Source: RYN-230 sp963723595
GTDB taxonomy: Bacteria > Actinomycetota > Actinomycetes > Streptosporangiales > Streptosporangiaceae
NCBI GenBank assembly: GCA_963723595.1
Contig: CAVRRQ010000006.1
Location: 1,488,001 to 1,552,000 of the forward strand
Direction of reading: 5' to 3'
Length of the DNA stretch: 64,000 nt
Shown in pieces: positions 63,876-64,000 of the stretch (the first letter of the stretch is position 1; every line of letters begins with the position of its first letter). The notes beneath the pieces were generated by a model. That model did no database searches and was not told where the DNA came from. It worked only from the letters and a program-made list of their open reading frames with translations. Made by a program: the position numbers and the translations under genes.

Positions 63876-64000
63876 ATGTTCTTCACCTATCTCCGGCGCG
63901 AATTGCGCCGGCGGATACGCCAGGCGATATTCATCGCCCTCGGCCTGGCCCTGGGAATCGGTTTGGTGATAACCGTGACCGCGGCCTCCTCGGGCGTTAA
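63876..64000 (+). CDS. Start of an FtsX/MacB-like ABC transporter permease, partial
   Basis: The open frame runs off the right edge. GGAGGAG lies five bases before ATG 63876. The 41 visible residues (MFFTYLRRELRRRIRQA, then IFIALGLALGIGLVITVTAASSGV) show a basic cytoplasmic start and one membrane helix ending in Ala/Ser, the usual opening of FtsX/MacB-type permeases in actinomycetes. An ATPase gene should lie just downstream, outside the window. Confidence 0.65.
   Translation, partial: MFFTYLRRELRRRIRQAIFIALGLALGIGLVITVTAASSGV

Noticed and set aside
1..64000. tRNA, rRNA, insertion-sequence and phage genes
   Set aside because: Reading both strands I saw no tRNA T-loop/acceptor pattern, no rRNA and no transposase or integrase motif. 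A dedicated RNA search would be needed to exclude small RNAs and riboswitches.

Overview
The window is very GC-rich DNA with tightly packed genes, GTG and ATG starts, many 4-base ATGA/GTGA overlaps, a conservon, mycothiol-type and Eis-type proteins, and the translation-gene order typical of actinomycetes. It most likely comes from a filamentous or soil Actinomycetota of the Streptosporangiales/Streptomyces type. Genus cannot be fixed from the sequence alone.

Layout. 1-1.1 kb: end of a divergent ferritin-like lipoprotein gene and a tandem-repeat array. 1.1-12.4 kb: the translation/ribosome-maturation block rimP-nusA-ylxR(rnpM)-infB-DUF503-rbfA-nrnA(DHH)-truB, a DAHP synthase inserted before ribF, then ribF and rpsO. 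12.7-17.2 kb: pnp, an M16 peptidase and dapB. 17-24 kb: small conserved proteins (DUF2277, YccF), an aldo/keto reductase, a LysR regulator divergent from a DapA-family lyase, an acyl-CoA synthetase, and an NfeD/SPFH pair. 24-28 kb (minus strand): menA, ilvD and a NERD protein. 28-36.5 kb: amidase, penicillin-acylase-family hydrolase, small membrane protein, 4-alpha-glucanotransferase and MFS exporter. 36.6-42.7 kb: aminopeptidase N, an Rv2466c-like thioredoxin-fold protein, rpiB, a small basic protein and an Eis-type acetyltransferase. 43.3-46 kb: a secreted GH15 glucoamylase-like gene bracketed by a 105-bp duplicated element. 46.2-51.6 kb: a SpoIIE-type phosphatase converging on a complete conservon (sensor kinase, roadblock, DUF742, GTPase). 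52.6-61.8 kb: a hopanoid operon hpnC-hpnD-hpnE-polyprenyl synthase-shc-(hpnG::ispH)-hpnH. 61.9-64 kb: a membrane glycosyltransferase and the start of an FtsX-like permease.

How the genes work together. The first block builds and tunes the ribosome and RNA decay. The hopanoid operon makes farnesyl units into squalene, cyclises it to hopene and begins the C35 side chain. Its nucleosidase HpnG appears fused to IspH, the last enzyme of the MEP isoprenoid pathway, so one polypeptide would combine precursor supply and hopanoid tailoring.

Main caveat. At least sixteen single-base frame breaks interrupt otherwise complete conserved genes (infB, nrnA, ribF, pnp, shc, hpnG-ispH, hpnH and the glycosyltransferase). 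All lie in 0.1-13.3 kb and 58.1-62.7 kb, while the 45 kb between look intact. Most are one surplus G or C, and removing or adding one base restores a full-length protein each time. I read these as sequence errors, not biology, and annotate the genes across the breaks. Short GC-rich tandem repeats of 15 or 18 bp recur within and between genes.
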